This document shows, in pieces, positions 1 through 9,207 of a stretch of DNA of 64,000 nt; within the stretch, counting starts at the first letter, position 1, and each line of letters starts with the position of its first letter. A program made the translations under genes and the position numbers. The stretch is from Cheiracanthium punctorium (lineage: Eukaryota; Arthropoda; Arachnida; Araneae; Cheiracanthiidae). Below the pieces are notes generated by a model. It ran no database searches. It saw only the letters and a list, made by a program, of their open reading frames with translations, and had not been told where the DNA came from. The stretch covers positions 496,001-560,000 of the forward strand of contig JAWZYV010016048.1 of assembly GCA_038373885.1 (NCBI GenBank), given 5' to 3'.

Positions 1-279
1 TACCCATGGCAAGGGTAAATTGTAATCTTGTGTTTTAACGAATTATTCTAATAATCAAAGTAGGCGCAAGCAGCGGATCCAGGGGGGGCACACGGTTGGG
101 CATGGGAGCCCCGCCCCACTGCAGGCCATTTAAGAGGGTGGGAGGGTTTTGGGGGGTGGGGAGCGAGCAAATATCTTTGGAAGGTTTTCTTCCAAAGATA
201 TTTGCTCTTTTAAAACTGTGTTTAAATTGTATATTAGCCCTCCTCTTGAGCTTTCGAAGGTTTTCGAAGGTTTCGAAGG
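1..279 (-). repeat. Inverted copy of the ribosomal spacer repeat
   Basis: Read on the minus strand, this stretch matches 9505-9769 essentially base for base, from the 'gaaaaccttcgaaagctc' block through the 'tggatccgctgcttgcgcc' block to 'ttacccttgccatgggta'. It contains the same perfect hairpin (168-204). It is joined at about 279/280 to a truncated 28S gene through a short run of 'cgaaggttt' repeats. The orientation is opposite to the spacer downstream of the same 28S, so the junction is a rearrangement (inversion, palindromic duplication) or a misassembly. Confidence 0.9.
168..204. repeat. Perfect spacer hairpin, inverted copy
   Basis: The arms 'caaatatctttggaag' and 'cttccaaagatatttg' form a perfect 16-bp stem around a 5-nt loop. 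The same structure recurs near 7318-7354, near 7807-7843 and at 9566-9602. Confidence 0.85.
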
Positions 280-440
280 ACATCTGTCAAAAGGTAACGC
301 AGGTGTCCTAAGGCGAGCTCAGCGAGGACAGAAACCTCGCGTAGAGTAAAAGGGCAAAAGCTGGCTTGATCTTGATTTTCAGTACGAATACGGACCGCGA
401 AAGCGGGGCCTATCGATCCTTTTGTTTTTACGAGTTTTAT

Positions 441-486
<46 letters not shown>

Positions 487-509
487 GGCCAAGCGTTCAT
501 AGCGACTTC

Positions 510-546
<37 letters not shown>

Positions 547-621
547 ATGAAGCAGAATTCATAAAGCGTTGGATTGTTCACCCACTAATAGGGAACGTGA
601 GCTGGATTTAGACCGTCGTGA
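280..621 (+). rRNA. 28S rRNA, internal fragment upstream of the insertion
   Basis: The stretch is highly conserved 28S sequence. It starts at 'acatctgtcaaaaggtaacg' and includes 'ttaccacagggataactggc' (peptidyl-transferase region), 'tttgatccttcgatgtcggc' and 'gtgagctggatttagaccgt'. The 5' part of 28S is missing: the match begins abruptly at about 280 against inverted spacer repeat. The 3' side stops at GTCGTGA (621), where a retrotransposon begins. Together with 6206-6640 it covers only the last several hundred bases of 28S, so this copy cannot give a functional large-subunit RNA. Confidence 0.95.
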
Positions 622-662
622 CCGTAGCGGAAGTGGAAAACTTCTGCGACAGTCTCCCCGGC

Positions 663-1871
663 ATGCCCGCGCGGTATGTAAAGGAGGAGATTGAGAGGCT
701 AAGGGCCAGAGAGTTATTGCTACTTGTAGCAATAGACCTGCAGGGACCCCTGAAGTCCGTTGACCGAAAAGCCGTCATGAGGCGGTTCATGGACATGTAT
801 GAGCTGTTCGTTAGGAATAGCCTTACACAGGCGAAACTGCGGGATCAGATTGCGGCTCTCCGTGCTGAGAAACCCACGTACGCTCAGGTGGCGAGCGTTG
901 TGGGGCCGCCCATTTCAGTTGCCATCACCCCACCACCCACAGAAGCGCAGGTGGCAAGCGCTAGTGGGTGTAGTCAAAATGCCACAGATCCCCCCATCCA
1001 AACGTCAGAGGCGGACGTGGATGGGACAATCTCAGACGCCCCAACTCAACCCTCCACAGATGCGCAGGTGACAGGCGCCAGTGGTTGTACATCACATGTC
1101 ACGATAGCGACCCCGCCTAGGAATAGCACCGCGTCCGAACACGTGATGTTCGTCGACGCAGCCAAGGAAGGTGTGTGCGTAAGGGACTTAGTATGCAGGG
1201 AGGTGAACCCAGTGAAACTGGGCGCCAAAGTCCTGTGGACCCGTAAGGCGAAGAATGGGGGTATGAAAATACGGACTGAGACCGAGGAAGACCTAGATAT
1301 CTTAATCAGGCAGATCTCGGCCAGCGATAAGCTGAAAGATAAGGTTACCGTAAGGAAACCGGTCCGCAGAAACCCCCAACTTTGCTTGGTAGATGTTCCG
1401 TGGGAACTCGACGACCGAGCTGTTGTCGATGCCATTCGGGGCCAAGAGGAGGGCTTGGCAAGTGATGAGATTACCATCAGGTACTCCATCAAAAAGAGGG
1501 ATACACGCCACGTTATAGTGGAGGTACCCCCTAAAGTCTTCCATGCAATATTGAGTCAGGAACGCATAACCATGGACTGGCATAAGATAAGGGTGGTGGA
1601 AAACCTAAGGGCTACTCAGTGTTTCCGTTGTGGAGAGTACGGTCACTTAAGCACTACTTGTAAAGCCCGGAAACGCTGTATGAACTGCGGAGCTAAAGGG
1701 CACGTGAGCAAGGACTGTATAGCCAGCTCTAGATGCCATATCTGCGAGTCTCGTAACAGGCGGAATCCCGGGAGAAACGTAGTGAGTGTAGACCACTCTG
1801 CAAAAGCAGAGAGTTGCCCAACGAGGATCTATGAAGTGTCGATGCTTAAAAAGAAGACTAACTATGGGTAG
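663..1871 (+). CDS. ORF1, gag-like zinc-knuckle RNA-binding protein of the R1-clade element
   Basis: This ORF1 of a non-LTR retrotransposon should bind element RNA into ribonucleoprotein particles. The first ATG in frame is at 663, but the frame is open from 612, inside the 28S sequence, with a GTG at 618; the true start is therefore uncertain and the 5' UTR appears absent or truncated. The N-terminal half is low in recognisable structure and holds imperfect Thr/Pro/Ala-rich repeats ('AQVAS..G' type, about residues 75-165 counted from 618). The C-terminal third has two clear CX2CX4HX4C knuckles (CFRCGEYGHLSTTC, CMNCGAKGHVSKDC) and a third, irregular Cys/His cluster starting CHIC. Length of about 400-417 aa fits R1-clade ORF1. 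Its TAG stop overlaps the ORF2 start. Confidence 0.9.
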   Translation: MPARYVKEEIERLRARELLLLVAIDLQGPLKSVDRKAVMRRFMDMYELFVRNSLTQAKLRDQIAALRAEKPTYAQVASVVGPPISVAITPPPTEAQVASASGCSQNATDPPIQTSEADVDGTISDAPTQPSTDAQVTGASGCTSHVTIATPPRNSTASEHVMFVDAAKEGVCVRDLVCREVNPVKLGAKVLWTRKAKNGGMKIRTETEEDLDILIRQISASDKLKDKVTVRKPVRRNPQLCLVDVPWELDDRAVVDAIRGQEEGLASDEITIRYSIKKRDTRHVIVEVPPKVFHAILSQERITMDWHKIRVVENLRATQCFRCGEYGHLSTTCKARKRCMNCGAKGHVSKDCIASSRCHICESRNRRNPGRNVVSVDHSAKAESCPTRIYEVSMLKKKTNYG

Positions 1872-4800
1872 TCTCACCATTGCGCAACAGAATGTCGGGA
1901 GAAGTCTCGCGGCTTCTGCCATCCTCCAAGGAGACCTAGATCAATACGATCTAGTCTGTGTCCAAGAACCCTACCTCCTGAAAGACGGGGGAAGAGTGGG
2001 CGGGATGCCCAACTCACGTCCGGTGGTTCATAGTCCAAATGGACGAGCAGCGATAATCGTAAGCAACCCCAGATTGCAATTTATCGTAAAGCTGCTAACC
2101 AAGGACATCGTAGCAATAGGTCTGGACACGGACAGTGGCTCATTAACGGTAGCAACATGCTATCTGTCTCCCAACGAGGATGTTACCGAGCAGATGGATT
2201 GTCTGCAAGCTTTGGTCAATGCTAACCCTTCTCTGATCCAACTGGGCGATTTCAATGCGAAACATACAGCATGGGGTAACCCATGTAACACCGAGGACAC
2301 CCGGGGTGACACCATCTTTGAGTTCCTCTTGGCAAATGACTTGAACTTGCTAAATGATCCAGAATCGGACCCGACGTTCCAGAGCGTACGAGGCTCCAGT
2401 TGGATAGACCTGTCAGTAGCCCGCCTACAGGGTGAACTTCAGGTAGAGAAATGGGAATTGGTCGACCTCGAGTCAGGTACAGACTATCTCAGAATTGTCA
2501 CAACCCTTCCCATAGGTGAAGAAAGGTTGGAACAGTCAAAGAGAATAAGGCTTAACAAGCTCTACATTCCCAAAGTAAGACAGCTGCTTGACCGCAAGCT
2601 CTCTGAATATTCTGTTGACTGGGTTCGAGAGAACAGAGTCGACTACTGTGTGGAAAAGGTGACTGAGGCCATGTGGGCGAGTTGTGCTTCGAGGAGCCAG
2701 CCCAATGGCAGCGAAGTCCACCGGCCCAGACGTGCGAATTCGTGGTGGACGCTCGAGCTAGCGATCCACCGGAGGAAGGTGACAGCGAAAAGGAGGAGGT
2801 TCCAACGCTGCACTGATGACCCCAACTGTAGAAAGGTCCTGGAGGTGGCCTATAGGAAAGAAAAAGCTCAATTTAATAGAGCTGTAAGACGAGCAAAATG
2901 GGACTACTGGAAACAGTATCTCGATGCCGTCGATCCTAGGCAACCCTTCGGAGCCCACTACGGTTGGATAAAGGGGAAACGTAATTCTCCTTTCCTCCTA
3001 GGTGCCATCACAGGGGATGGTACCGCGAACACGCACGCAGAAGCCGTAGGCAAGCTACTCAGACACCACTTCCCGCAGGACGTGCCGGAAGATGACACTC
3101 CGGAACAGAGGGAAATAAGAGCGTCAAAGCCGGATCTCGGAGACGACGATCCACCGTTCAACATGAAGGAACTCGAAGCAGCTCTGAGCGCTCTTAATAA
3201 GGGCAAAGCTCCGGGACTGGACGGCATACCTCTAGAAATTGTTCAGTCGGCCATTGAGACCAACAAGGAACTATTCTTGGAAATTTTTAACAAGTGCCTC
3301 GAACTAGGCACATTCCCTCCAGTATGGAAAAGGGCAAGTTTGGTTCTTTTTAACAAGGAAGGAAAAGACAGTTCGGACCCATCGAGCTATCGACCGATTT
3401 GTCTCCTGTCGGCATGGAGCAAAATTCTAGACAGGCTTGTGGTAGAACGCCTCCAGCACCACCTCCATACAGGTGGTCACCTGGCGAAGACCCAATACGG
3501 GTTCACGCCGGGGACGGGTGCGGAGGAAGCCATCTCTGCCATTTATAAGTCAGTCGAGGTCAACGCAGCTCTGGGGAACGACACATGTCTGATTTCCTTA
3601 GACGTTAAAAGTGCCTTCAATAATGTATGGTGGCCTTCCATACTATACCTGTTGGGTCAGACAGGGTGCCCGAGGAATCTGTACAGGATGGTGAGTAGTT
3701 TCCTAACAATGAGGGAGGTAGTCTATCGTTCAGGAGGATCGGAGGTTGTCCACAGCTACAATAGAGGATGTCCGCAGGGATCCAACTCCGGACCCCTGCT
3801 GTGGAACATCGTAGCGAACTCGGCTCTTAAGCTCAAGCTTCCTGTTGGAGTCTATCTGCAGGCTTATGCGGACGACTTCGTTGTGGTAATTGATGCTCCC
3901 AATGCGCATCAGTGCAGCCGCAAGGCGACTGAAGCCCTCGCTATCCTTCAGAAATGGAGCGAGCTCCACAAATTGGAGTTCAGCCCAGCCAAAACGGTCG
4001 GGCTTCACGTACGACCCCTGCGTCGAATGGGGCGAGTGCGGTCTCCCCTCACTGCCCCGGTAATCCGTTTCGGGGGTAGTATAGTAAAGTTTCAGTCAGA
4101 GCTGAAGGTGCTGGGAGTGGTGCTCAATCAAAAGATGAATTCCATGGCACACGTCGCACACCTCAAGCAACTGCTGGCGAGATACGTGGTAAGACTCCAC
4201 AGCCTAACAAGGCCCGGCAACGGACTTAGCGGGACTGTGTTGAAGAACCTCTATAAACGTGGAATGGAGCGTGTAGCTCTTTATGCCTGCGGAGCCTGGT
4301 GGCATGGAGGAACAGAGCGATTGCAGACGCACCTAATGCAGGTGCAGAGGATTATACTGCTAGCGATAACAAAGTGTTACCGCACAACAAGCAGTGCCGC
4401 GCTCTGTGTCCTTGCAGGCCTCCTACCACTAGACCTACAGGTGGAGAAAGAAGCGCTCATCTCGAGACTTCGAAAGCAGGGTCAATCGATCCAGTTCGGA
4501 GATACGAGAATAGAACCCTCCGAAGTAGAGGGCGAACTTCCACGATGGGGGACACACCCGAGTAGGAGCCCGTTCATCAGCTGGGACACCCTGGGCCCAC
4601 GGAGGAAGGGACTAGAGCTCTTCACGGATGGGTCCAGGCTCAATGGCAAAGTGGGATCAGGATACGTCCTGTACAGTGGTCAGAAGAGAATCTCGGACGG
4701 CCACTACAGGTTGTCGGACAACGGAAGTGTATTCCAGGCCGAACTCGTCGCGATCCTGAAAGGTCTGCAGGACCCACTCTGTCGTAGCACAGAAACCCTG

Positions 4801-5421
4801 GACGTCTATACGGACAGCCAGTCCTCGCTCCAAGCTCTCTCAAGGCTGAATTGCAGAAATGCAATGGTTGCAGCTATCCACTCCGAGATCGGAGACAGGC
4901 GGATCCGCTTCCACTGGGTGAAGGCACATGTCGGAACCTGGGGGAACGAGGAAGCCGATGCTCTGGCGAAGAGTGGAACACAGAAGCCAGCAGTAGACGA
5001 GAGAGTGAAGAGCTCGATAAGGAGCGTGAAGTACTCCATGAGGACTGAAGCCAGGAAACTGTGGCAGAAAAGGTGGGAAGAAGCAGAAGTCGGACGTTTT
5101 ACACGTACGATCTTTCCAACGGTGAGCGAAAAGAGAACTTGGAAAAGTAGGAAGGTGTACTGGGTCGTGACGGACCACGGTCCCTTCCCGGCCTATTTTC
5201 GACGGTTCTTCGTTAAGGAGACAAGGAATTGCAACTTCTGCCCCCCGACAAGTCCAGCCGACAGTCTGCACATCGTAGCCCAGTGCCCTGGGCTACAGGA
5301 ACTGAGAAATCTGTTCTGCCCGAAATTGGATGCCTCGACATTCAATAACTACGTGCGGAGCGAAAAAGGGCGCGAGGCCCTGTCCCGCTTCCTCGATGCG
5401 CTAGGAGACTCACTAAGTTAA
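1864..5421 (+). CDS. ORF2, APE endonuclease / reverse transcriptase / RNase H polyprotein
   Basis: This is the catalytic protein for target-primed reverse transcription. I chose the ATG at 1864 because it overlaps the ORF1 stop (ATGGGTAG) and begins the endonuclease core (LTIAQQNVGRS); the frame is open from 1831. Domains in order: APE-type endonuclease, about residues 1-220, with QEPY, GDFNAKHTAWG and SSWIDLSVA; reverse transcriptase, about 440-760, with GKAPGLDGIP, YRPICLLS, QYGFTPG, DVKSAFNNVWW, GCPQGS and the catalytic YADD; RNase H, about 910-1050, with FTDGSR, AELVAIL, YTDSQSSLQAL and HWVKAHVGTWGNEEADALA; then a CX2CX9HX4C motif near the C terminus. All catalytic signatures I looked for are present and the frame has no stop, so the protein may be functional. 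An RNase H domain is found in only some R1-clade elements. Confidence 0.95.
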   Translation: MGSLTIAQQNVGRSLAASAILQGDLDQYDLVCVQEPYLLKDGGRVGGMPNSRPVVHSPNGRAAIIVSNPRLQFIVKLLTKDIVAIGLDTDSGSLTVATCYLSPNEDVTEQMDCLQALVNANPSLIQLGDFNAKHTAWGNPCNTEDTRGDTIFEFLLANDLNLLNDPESDPTFQSVRGSSWIDLSVARLQGELQVEKWELVDLESGTDYLRIVTTLPIGEERLEQSKRIRLNKLYIPKVRQLLDRKLSEYSVDWVRENRVDYCVEKVTEAMWASCASRSQPNGSEVHRPRRANSWWTLELAIHRRKVTAKRRRFQRCTDDPNCRKVLEVAYRKEKAQFNRAVRRAKWDYWKQYLDAVDPRQPFGAHYGWIKGKRNSPFLLGAITGDGTANTHAEAVGKLLRHHFPQDVPEDDTPEQREIRASKPDLGDDDPPFNMKELEAALSALNKGKAPGLDGIPLEIVQSAIETNKELFLEIFNKCLELGTFPPVWKRASLVLFNKEGKDSSDPSSYRPICLLSAWSKILDRLVVERLQHHLHTGGHLAKTQYGFTPGTGAEEAISAIYKSVEVNAALGNDTCLISLDVKSAFNNVWWPSILYLLGQTGCPRNLYRMVSSFLTMREVVYRSGGSEVVHSYNRGCPQGSNSGPLLWNIVANSALKLKLPVGVYLQAYADDFVVVIDAPNAHQCSRKATEALAILQKWSELHKLEFSPAKTVGLHVRPLRRMGRVRSPLTAPVIRFGGSIVKFQSELKVLGVVLNQKMNSMAHVAHLKQLLARYVVRLHSLTRPGNGLSGTVLKNLYKRGMERVALYACGAWWHGGTERLQTHLMQVQRIILLAITKCYRTTSSAALCVLAGLLPLDLQVEKEALISRLRKQGQSIQFGDTRIEPSEVEGELPRWGTHPSRSPFISWDTLGPRRKGLELFTDGSRLNGKVGSGYVLYSGQKRISDGHYRLSDNGSVFQAELVAILKGLQDPLCRSTETLDVYTDSQSSLQALSRLNCRNAMVAAIHSEIGDRRIRFHWVKAHVGTWGNEEADALAKSGTQKPAVDERVKSSIRSVKYSMRTEARKLWQKRWEEAEVGRFTRTIFPTVSEKRTWKSRKVYWVVTDHGPFPAYFRRFFVKETRNCNFCPPTSPADSLHIVAQCPGLQELRNLFCPKLDASTFNNYVRSEKGREALSRFLDALGDSLS

Positions 5422-6205
5422 CGGGCAACTTAGAGAAAAGAGTGAGCGCTTCCCCAAACCAGAGTTAGCTGGTGGGGGGATAGATACTTGGTGGTGCATG
5501 TATCGAACAAAGTAAATACTGGTGGTGCATGTGTTTGCTTCTCGAATTTGTTAGGGAATACTGGTGGTGCATGTATCTCCCGAAGATGCCCGGCCAAGAG
5601 GCCGGCATCAAGTACTAGGTGCTTATAATGAAATACTGGTGTATTTCAAGAAAGGACTATTGAGTCCTTTGGTGGTGCATAAAGTTCGAAATACTGGTGG
5701 TGCATGTATTTCAGGAAACCACGGTTCTCGCGGTATTCCAATCCGCAAAAGGGTTCTTGCAGGCCATGCACAAGCATGGAGCAAAGAACTAACAGGTGAA
5801 CCATGTCGAACGGAGGGCGAGCCCCTCCGACCGTGGTTGTGACCTCCTTCCTGTCAATGGACAGAGGAAACCTGGTGTCTATGCTGCACGAGTATCGTGC
5901 TCTCTGGTGTCCTGAGTTCTCCTATTGGTGCGACGGTCGTTGTAGTGATGACGGGTGGACAGTGGGCCGGGTTCGTCCTGCCCCGCTGGTCTGGGTCCCA
6001 GCACTGCCTCCTCTAATGTGGGGAGACGGGCAAGGGTTACCGTTTACCACCCGCTAGGCAAGCCCCGCGGAACCTGATGAGGGCCTCTTTGAGACTCCTC
6101 GAGAAGGTCTGCTGTCAATGCGGCGGCCCATTGGTGTCCTTTTAGGAGGGCTACCAATCGTGTAATGCTCAACATAGAGCGGGTGCACGTATTGAAATAG
6201 TCTCC
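5422..6205 (+). other. 3' UTR of the R1-clade element
   Basis: The stretch is non-coding between the ORF2 stop and the 28S junction, ending 'attgaaatagtctcc' immediately before TTACCC. There is no poly(A) or A-rich tail. The first 300 bp carry the repeated motif described separately. Confidence 0.75.
5487..5712 (+). repeat. Repeated 'ATACTGGTGGTGCATGTAT' motif in the element 3' UTR
   Basis: Near-identical copies lie at about 5487, 5516, 5559 and 5691, with partial copies near 5634 and 5668. They are separated by unrelated spacers of 10-60 bp, so this is not a simple tandem array. Confidence 0.85.
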
Positions 6206-6640
6206 TTACCCTACTGATGACTGGTCGTTGCGATAGTAATCCTGCTCAGTACGAGAGGAACCGCAGGTTCGGACACTTGGTACATGTCCTTGGCCGAGTG
6301 GCCAGTGGGGCGAAGCTACCATCCGTGGGATTACGGCTGAACGCCTCTAAGTCGGAATCCCGTCTAGTCACCGCAACGATACCGTTCGTGCCGCGCATGT
6401 CGTTGGGCAGCGTTAGCAGGGTCGTACATCCTTCGGGACTAGCCCTGCGACGAGGCCTATACGAATGGAGGCATCCAGGAGCCGCCTAGACTCGTGCGGC
6501 TCCCGTCTCTTATTGCCTACCCTGTAGGTGTGACGTGCAGGCGCCAAATCGTCTGTAGACGACTTAGGTACTTGTCTGGGTGTCGTACGTAGAAGAGCAG
6601 CCACCATACTGCGATCTATTGAGACTCATCCTTTGACAGG
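6206..6640 (+). rRNA. 28S rRNA 3' end, downstream of the insertion
   Basis: The conserved sequence starts TTACCCTACTGATGACTGG and includes the sarcin-ricin loop 'ctcagtacgagaggaacc', 'ggattacggctgaacgcc' and 'ccaccatactgcgatctatt' near the mature 3' end. The exact 3' end is estimated. The sequence looks normal across the sarcin-ricin loop, so this copy is disrupted mainly by the insertion and the 5' truncation. Confidence 0.93.
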
Positions 6641-7252
6641 AAGGTTTGTGCGGCTTCGCTGCACTCATCTCCTGTCGCAATTTTTTTTTTACTTTTCGTT
6701 CCTGTTCCCGTGTTCTGTGACCTGGGAGTTATTTTTTTTTGCATGTGTTTTGTTCGCGAGTTCAGAATTTGCGCTTTTAAAGGTTGCCAATCTCTGTTCC
6801 CGGGGATTCGATTTCTCTTGCAATGTGCCTCGTTCGCGCGTTCTGAGATTTTTTTTTCCTTCTTGCATTCTTTTTTCTTTGAAATGCTCTAACATTTCCT
6901 TTTAATTATTTGCTAGGTTTAATCCTTTTTCTTCCTCTGCTTTCTTTGCACGAAAAGGCGATTCCCGATATTGCAGAAGAAAAACGGAAAAAGAAGAGGC
7001 GATAAGTTACGCAAAGTCGCAGGTACCTTTAGTTCACGTGTTCAAAAATAATTCTGCGAATAGTCTTAGTGTGCTTCGTTCGCGTGTTCAAAGTACGCGG
7101 ATTCGAATTTCCTTAACATGTCTCTGTTTGGCGCGTTCTCATTTTTTTTCTTTCCTTTCTTCCTTCTCCGATTCTGCAATAATAGAATATATGGTATTTT
7201 CGAAGTTTCTTCCCTTGGGTTTCTCCACTTTTTTTTAAATAAGTATATTGAC
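6641..7252. other. 28S 3' flank, start of ribosomal spacer
   Basis: The stretch is pyrimidine-rich with long T runs. A motif like 'tgttcgcgNgttc' recurs near 6745, 6824 and 7072, suggesting degenerate subrepeats. I see no credible gene. By position it is external transcribed/intergenic spacer. Confidence 0.6.
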
Positions 7253-7448
7253 TTCAAAGAAAACCTTCGAAAGCTCAAGAGGAGGGCTAATATACAATTT
7301 AAACACAGTTTTAAAACAGCAAATATCTTTGGAAGCAAACCTTCCAAAGATATTTCCTCGCCCACCCCCAATCCTCCCACCCTCTTAAACGGCCTGCAGC
7401 GGCAATCTAACTGTCGGTTTCGAAGCGCACAAACATTAAACTTTAGTA
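7253..7448 (+). repeat. Spacer repeat family A, copy 1
   Basis: It begins 'ttcaaagaaaaccttcgaaagctcaagaggagggc', contains the hairpin (about 7318-7354) and ends in the block 'cggtttcgaagcgcacaaac'. The same order of blocks recurs about 490 bp later and again at 9497. Confidence 0.85.
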
Positions 7449-7941
7449 TACAATTTCAACAGCTTGCCATATTAAATGTTATTCGAAGAAAACCTTCCAA
7501 AACACAACTCACTCACCGAATCAACACATTATCACGTAATGAATTCTGAATTATCACATAATGCATTCTTAGATGGCATACATTAAAATTTAATATACAA
7601 TTTAAACACAGTTTTAAAATAGCAAATGTCTCTTGAAGAAAACCTTCCAAAACTCATGGCACGAACAAAGACAAATTATTCTCGCATACGGGGCAGATAA
7701 TGAAATGTAGTATGAATGTTATTGAAAAGAAGGAAATATTATTCAAAGAAAACCTTCGAAAGCTCAAGAGGATGGCTAATATACAATTCAAACACAGTTT
7801 TAAAACAGCAAATATCTTTGGAAGAAAACCTTCCAAAGATATTTCCTCGCCCACGCCCAATTCTCCCACCCTCTTAAACGGCCTGCAGTGGCAATCGACC
7901 TGTCGGTTTCGAAGCGCACAAACATTAAACTTTAGTATACA
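7449..7941 (+). repeat. Spacer repeat family A, copy 2 (about 490 bp)
   Basis: The 'cggtttcgaagcgcacaaacattaaac' block occurs at about 7413 and 7903, giving a 490-bp period. The first 440 bp are repeated at 9208-9650 with about 95% identity by eye, 1758 bp downstream. Confidence 0.85.
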
Positions 7942-8130
7942 AGGAGCACCTTCGATATACCCTTACCTTGATTTTTGGCGACTTTTTTTGGCGCCAAGGC
8001 CGTTTTCGACGGCGCCAAAAACGAAAGAGAAGTGGCCAAAAATGCCGTTTTCGACGGCGCAATAAATAAAAAAATGGCCGTGAAACCACTTCCGAAAGCG
8101 GAAAAAAAATAAGAATTAGAAGATTTCGTC
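7942..8130. other. Spacer segment with GGCGCC-type inverted motifs
   Basis: The motifs 'ttttggcg', 'ggcgccaa' and 'gttttcgacggcgc' occur two to three times in both orientations. No gene is visible. Confidence 0.5.
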
Positions 8131-8460
8131 AAAAAAATTTAGGGTTAAAATGTAAAAATGTCTAGAAATCTTGGCTAGTAGCAACGTTTTCATAACCGAA
8201 AAAAACTATGAGAATTAGAAAAATTCTACAAAAAATTTAGGGTTAAGAATGTAAACAATAAAATCAAGAAAATTTAAGAATTCATGAACGTAGGATTCGC
8301 GTTTTCGAACAAGAAATTTGAAATAGAAAAATTGTAGAAATAATTAAGGGTTAGGAATCTAAACACGAATAAATTCAAGGAAATTTAACAATTGATGGAC
8401 ACAGAAATCGCGTTTTCTAGCAAGAATTTAGGGTTAAAAATTTGAAAAAACCTAAATTTC
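8131..8460 (+). repeat. Degenerate spacer subrepeats of about 85-110 bp
   Basis: 'aatttagggttaa' recurs at about 8141, 8239, 8347 and 8430, each followed by similar A-rich sequence and, in the middle copies, by 'gcgttttc'. This is diverged tandem subrepeat structure typical of ribosomal spacer. Confidence 0.7.
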
Positions 8461-9207
8461 ACAAATAATGGGATTTTTATGTGAGGGGGGCTCTGCCTCC
8501 CCTCAACCCCCCCCCCATTTTTTTTTTACGAAAAAGGTAGTCGGTAAAACTGGAAAAATAAGAAATCGAGTAGAGCGTTTAAAAAAAAAAGCCAAAAACT
8601 GTGAAGCCATTCGCCTGTACAAATAGTGCAGTTACCACGATGTATAACGCGAAACAATATTATACGTTAGCAAAAATATCTCGGAAAGGTTAAGCTCACA
8701 TTCCGAAAGGATGTCTCCCTCAAAAAATCCAAAAACTCTTCCTGGTCCACTAACAAATAGCTCATAACAAAAATTATATTAGCTACACCTTTCTTCCCAC
8801 ACGTGGGATTTTTATCAGACCACTTTAACGTTAAATTTTGTTCAAAAACACCCTGCTAATTTTCAATTACATTAGCGACGGAGGTTCTTAAAAAATCATA
8901 AAATCCTAACCAAAAGTATAAAAAAAAGTACAGTAAAATATCAAAAGATCACAGTACCTTTGCAGAAGTGCTTTAGGTCAACTCACTACCTCTCTCTAAA
9001 AATGTGAAAAAAAAATTTTCTCACAAGCTTCCACGTGCAGGAGCTATTGCATCACGGCGCTCTGTCATTGGCCGGCCGGCCTAGGTTGCCAGAAATAATC
9101 TCCCCCCATTCTCGCCAACGAAATTCGTTTGGGAAACCAGAAAATCCCTTTTATCGCCAAGCTTGACGCAAAAAAAAGGTAGGGGGTATATCGAAGCTAA
9201 GCCGTAT
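8461..9207. other. Spacer DNA without a recognisable gene
   Basis: The stretch contains a C-rich run with T tract (8486-8527) and a short GC-rich patch with GGCCGGCCGGCC at about 9070. I see no ORF or repeat of note. Confidence 0.5.

Larger units (their letters stand above)
622..6205 (+). mobile_element. R1-clade non-LTR retrotransposon inserted in 28S rDNA
   Basis: The element lies between 28S bases ending GTCGTGA and resuming TTACCCTACTGATGACTGG, on the same strand as the rRNA. It has two overlapping ORFs (gag-like with CCHC knuckles, then APE, RT, RNase H and a terminal Cys/His motif), a 3' UTR of about 780 bp with repeats, and no poly(A) tail. Uninterrupted 28S normally reads GTCGTGA-GACAGGTTAGTTT-TTACCC-like sequence here, so about 13 bp of target seem to be missing instead of duplicated. 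The site is not R2 (AAGGTAGC) or R1. From memory it lies close to the site used by the mosquito RT elements several hundred bp downstream of R1. The ORFs are unbroken, so the insertion is young or selected. Confidence 0.93.

Noticed and set aside
234..581. 115-codon minus-strand ORF across 28S
   Set aside because: It lies wholly or partly in conserved rRNA sequence on the opposite strand; it is a shadow ORF.
6217..6607. ORFs on both strands over the 28S 3' end
   Set aside because: The sequence is clear rRNA including the sarcin-ricin loop; coding content is coincidental.
7038..7549. ORFs in the ribosomal spacer (for example 143 codons at 7118)
   Set aside because: The frame crosses pyrimidine tracts and the hairpin repeat, and equivalent frames recur in each repeat copy; no protein character.
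8139..8435. TTTAGGGTTA motifs resembling telomere repeats
   Set aside because: They are single motifs spaced about 100 bp apart within larger subrepeats, not tandem TTAGG or TTTAGGG arrays.
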